From Streptomyces griseoviridis (GTDB lineage: Bacteria; Actinomycetota; Actinomycetes; Streptomycetales; Streptomycetaceae): a stretch of 64,000 nt of DNA. The position numbers and the translations under genes are program-made. The notes beneath the pieces are model-generated. The model was not told the origin of the DNA, did no database searches, and was given only the letters and a program-made list of their open reading frames with translations. Positions 63,311 to 64,000 of this stretch are shown here, piece by piece; position 1 is the first letter of the stretch, and every line of letters begins with the position of its first letter. The stretch is taken from assembly GCF_005222485.1 (NCBI RefSeq), contig NZ_CP029078.1, forward strand, positions 7,193,501 through 7,257,500, written 5' to 3'.

Positions 63311-64000
63311 ATGATCCTCGTGACGGGTGCCACCGGCACCACAGGTACAGACGTCGTACGACACCTCGCGGCCCGCGGGGCGCCGGTGCGCGCCCTGACC
63401 CGCGACCCGGCGCGGGCGAGCCTGCCCGAGGGCGTGCGGGCGGTGCCGGGCCACCCCCGCGACTTGGCCTCGCTCGCGGCCGCCTTCGAGGGCGTCGAAG
63501 CCGCCTTCCTGGTCGGCGTGTTCGGGCCCGACGACGGCCCGTACGACCAGGGTCTGGTGGCGGCGGCCCGCGCGGCGGGCGTTCGGCGGATCGTGAAGCT
63601 CTCCGCCATCGCCACCGGCGACCCGCGTCTCGGCTCGTTCGGGACCTGGCACCTGCCCGGCGAGGAGGCCGTCAGGGCGAGCGGCCTGGAGTGGACGATC
63701 CTGCGGCCCTCCTCCTTCGCCTCCAACACCCTGGGCTGGGCCCCGGCGATCAGCCAGGGCATCCCCGTCCCGAACTCCATGGGCGACGGCGGGCAGGGCG
63801 TCGTCGACCCGCGCGACCTCGCCGAGGCCGCGGTCGCCGCGCTCCTCGACGCCCGGCACACGGGCCGCACCTACACCCTGACTGGACCGGAGGTGCTGGG
63901 CGCCCATGAGCAGGCGGCGGTCCTCGCGGACGTCATCGGCCGCCCGGTGCGCCTGCACGACCTCTCGCCCGAGGAGCACGCGGCGCGGTTCCGCGCGGCG
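63311..64000 (+). CDS. NmrA-like NAD(P)-binding protein, 3' end outside window
   Basis: At least 230 residues from ATG 63311. LVTGATGTTGTDVVRHLAAR is the nucleotide motif, followed by VRALTRDPARA, VEAAFLVGVFGP and IVKLSAIA. GLEWTILRPSSFASNTLGWA is characteristic of the NmrA/QOR2 group of atypical SDRs without the tyrosine catalytic site. The gene is cut by the window end, so its C-terminus is not seen. Members are redox sensors or NADPH quinone reductases. The divergent AraC gene may be its regulator. Confidence 0.88.
   Translation, partial: MILVTGATGTTGTDVVRHLAARGAPVRALTRDPARASLPEGVRAVPGHPRDLASLAAAFEGVEAAFLVGVFGPDDGPYDQGLVAAARAAGVRRIVKLSAIATGDPRLGSFGTWHLPGEEAVRASGLEWTILRPSSFASNTLGWAPAISQGIPVPNSMGDGGQGVVDPRDLAEAAVAALLDARHTGRTYTLTGPEVLGAHEQAAVLADVIGRPVRLHDLSPEEHAARFRAA

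Overview
The window is high-GC actinobacterial DNA and is most likely a Streptomyces chromosome. The evidence is frequent GTG starts, strong third-position GC, ATGA/GTGA gene overlaps, a SapA-like spore protein, a LAL-type giant LuxR regulator, a GAF-LuxR regulator beside acyl-CoA ligases, and the actinomycete layout of purine/glyoxylate genes. No rRNA, tRNA or CRISPR array was recognised by eye.

Region 1 (1-10.5 kb) is ordinary accessory metabolism. It holds a rhodanese plus class V aminotransferase pair, a methyltransferase, a GNAT acetyltransferase, an SDR, an AraC regulator divergent from a small monooxygenase and an HSL-type esterase, and a NarL-type two-component system followed by a lipoprotein-type serine hydrolase. 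A 23-nt near-repeat flanks the two-component genes.

Region 2 (10.7-24.7 kb) is a mobile-DNA graveyard and the most interesting part. Two diverged copies of one gene module lie here: tyrosine recombinase, then a small XRE-like HTH protein, then a zinc-ribbon protein with a degenerate recombinase-like C-terminus. Module B (about 14.6-19.5 kb) looks intact and carries a fourth, translationally coupled SDR-like gene with altered catalytic motifs. Module A is a ruin. Its recombinase is cut by an IS3 element and an ISAs1 element and is split exactly at the codon for the catalytic tyrosine. Its missing tail reappears on the far side of module B, followed by an IS5 insertion, the module A HTH gene and a zinc-ribbon pseudogene with several frameshifts. 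The simplest reading is that module B inserted into the recombinase gene of module A. IS701, ISAzo13, response-regulator and aldehyde-dehydrogenase relics follow.

Region 3 (24.8-31.2 kb) encodes surface functions: a SapA-like secreted protein overlapping a lipoprotein gene, a truncated FtsX-type permease, and a three-gene cell-wall cassette. That cassette has a large peptidoglycan-binding/DUF1906 protein with no signal peptide, a small membrane protein, and a Tat-exported M15-like protein lacking two expected zinc ligands.

Region 4 (31.2-41.1 kb) has a fused ABC transporter and a clipped NUDIX gene, a frameshifted AlkC-like gene, an ispG fragment, a MarR-epimerase operon with a clear leaderless promoter and nested palindromes, and then IS5 and integrase relics.

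Region 5 (41.1-51.7 kb) is conserved chromosome: CorA (with a terminal frameshift), a trypsin-like protease, a LAL regulator, a GAF-LuxR regulator, two acyl-CoA ligases and a zinc-ribbon/Mrr-like protein.

Region 6 (51.8-64 kb) is a purine and glyoxylate utilisation locus: gcl, glxR and hyi (sharing a TTCC-N7-GGAA palindrome), a thiamine-binding-fold protein with an HTH partner, the uraD-uraH-uricase operon, an 8-oxoguanine-type deaminase and a xanthine/uracil permease. Together these could import purines, convert oxidised guanine to urate, take urate to allantoin, and recycle the downstream glyoxylate to glycerate. An AraC regulator and an NmrA-like gene (cut by the window end) close the window.
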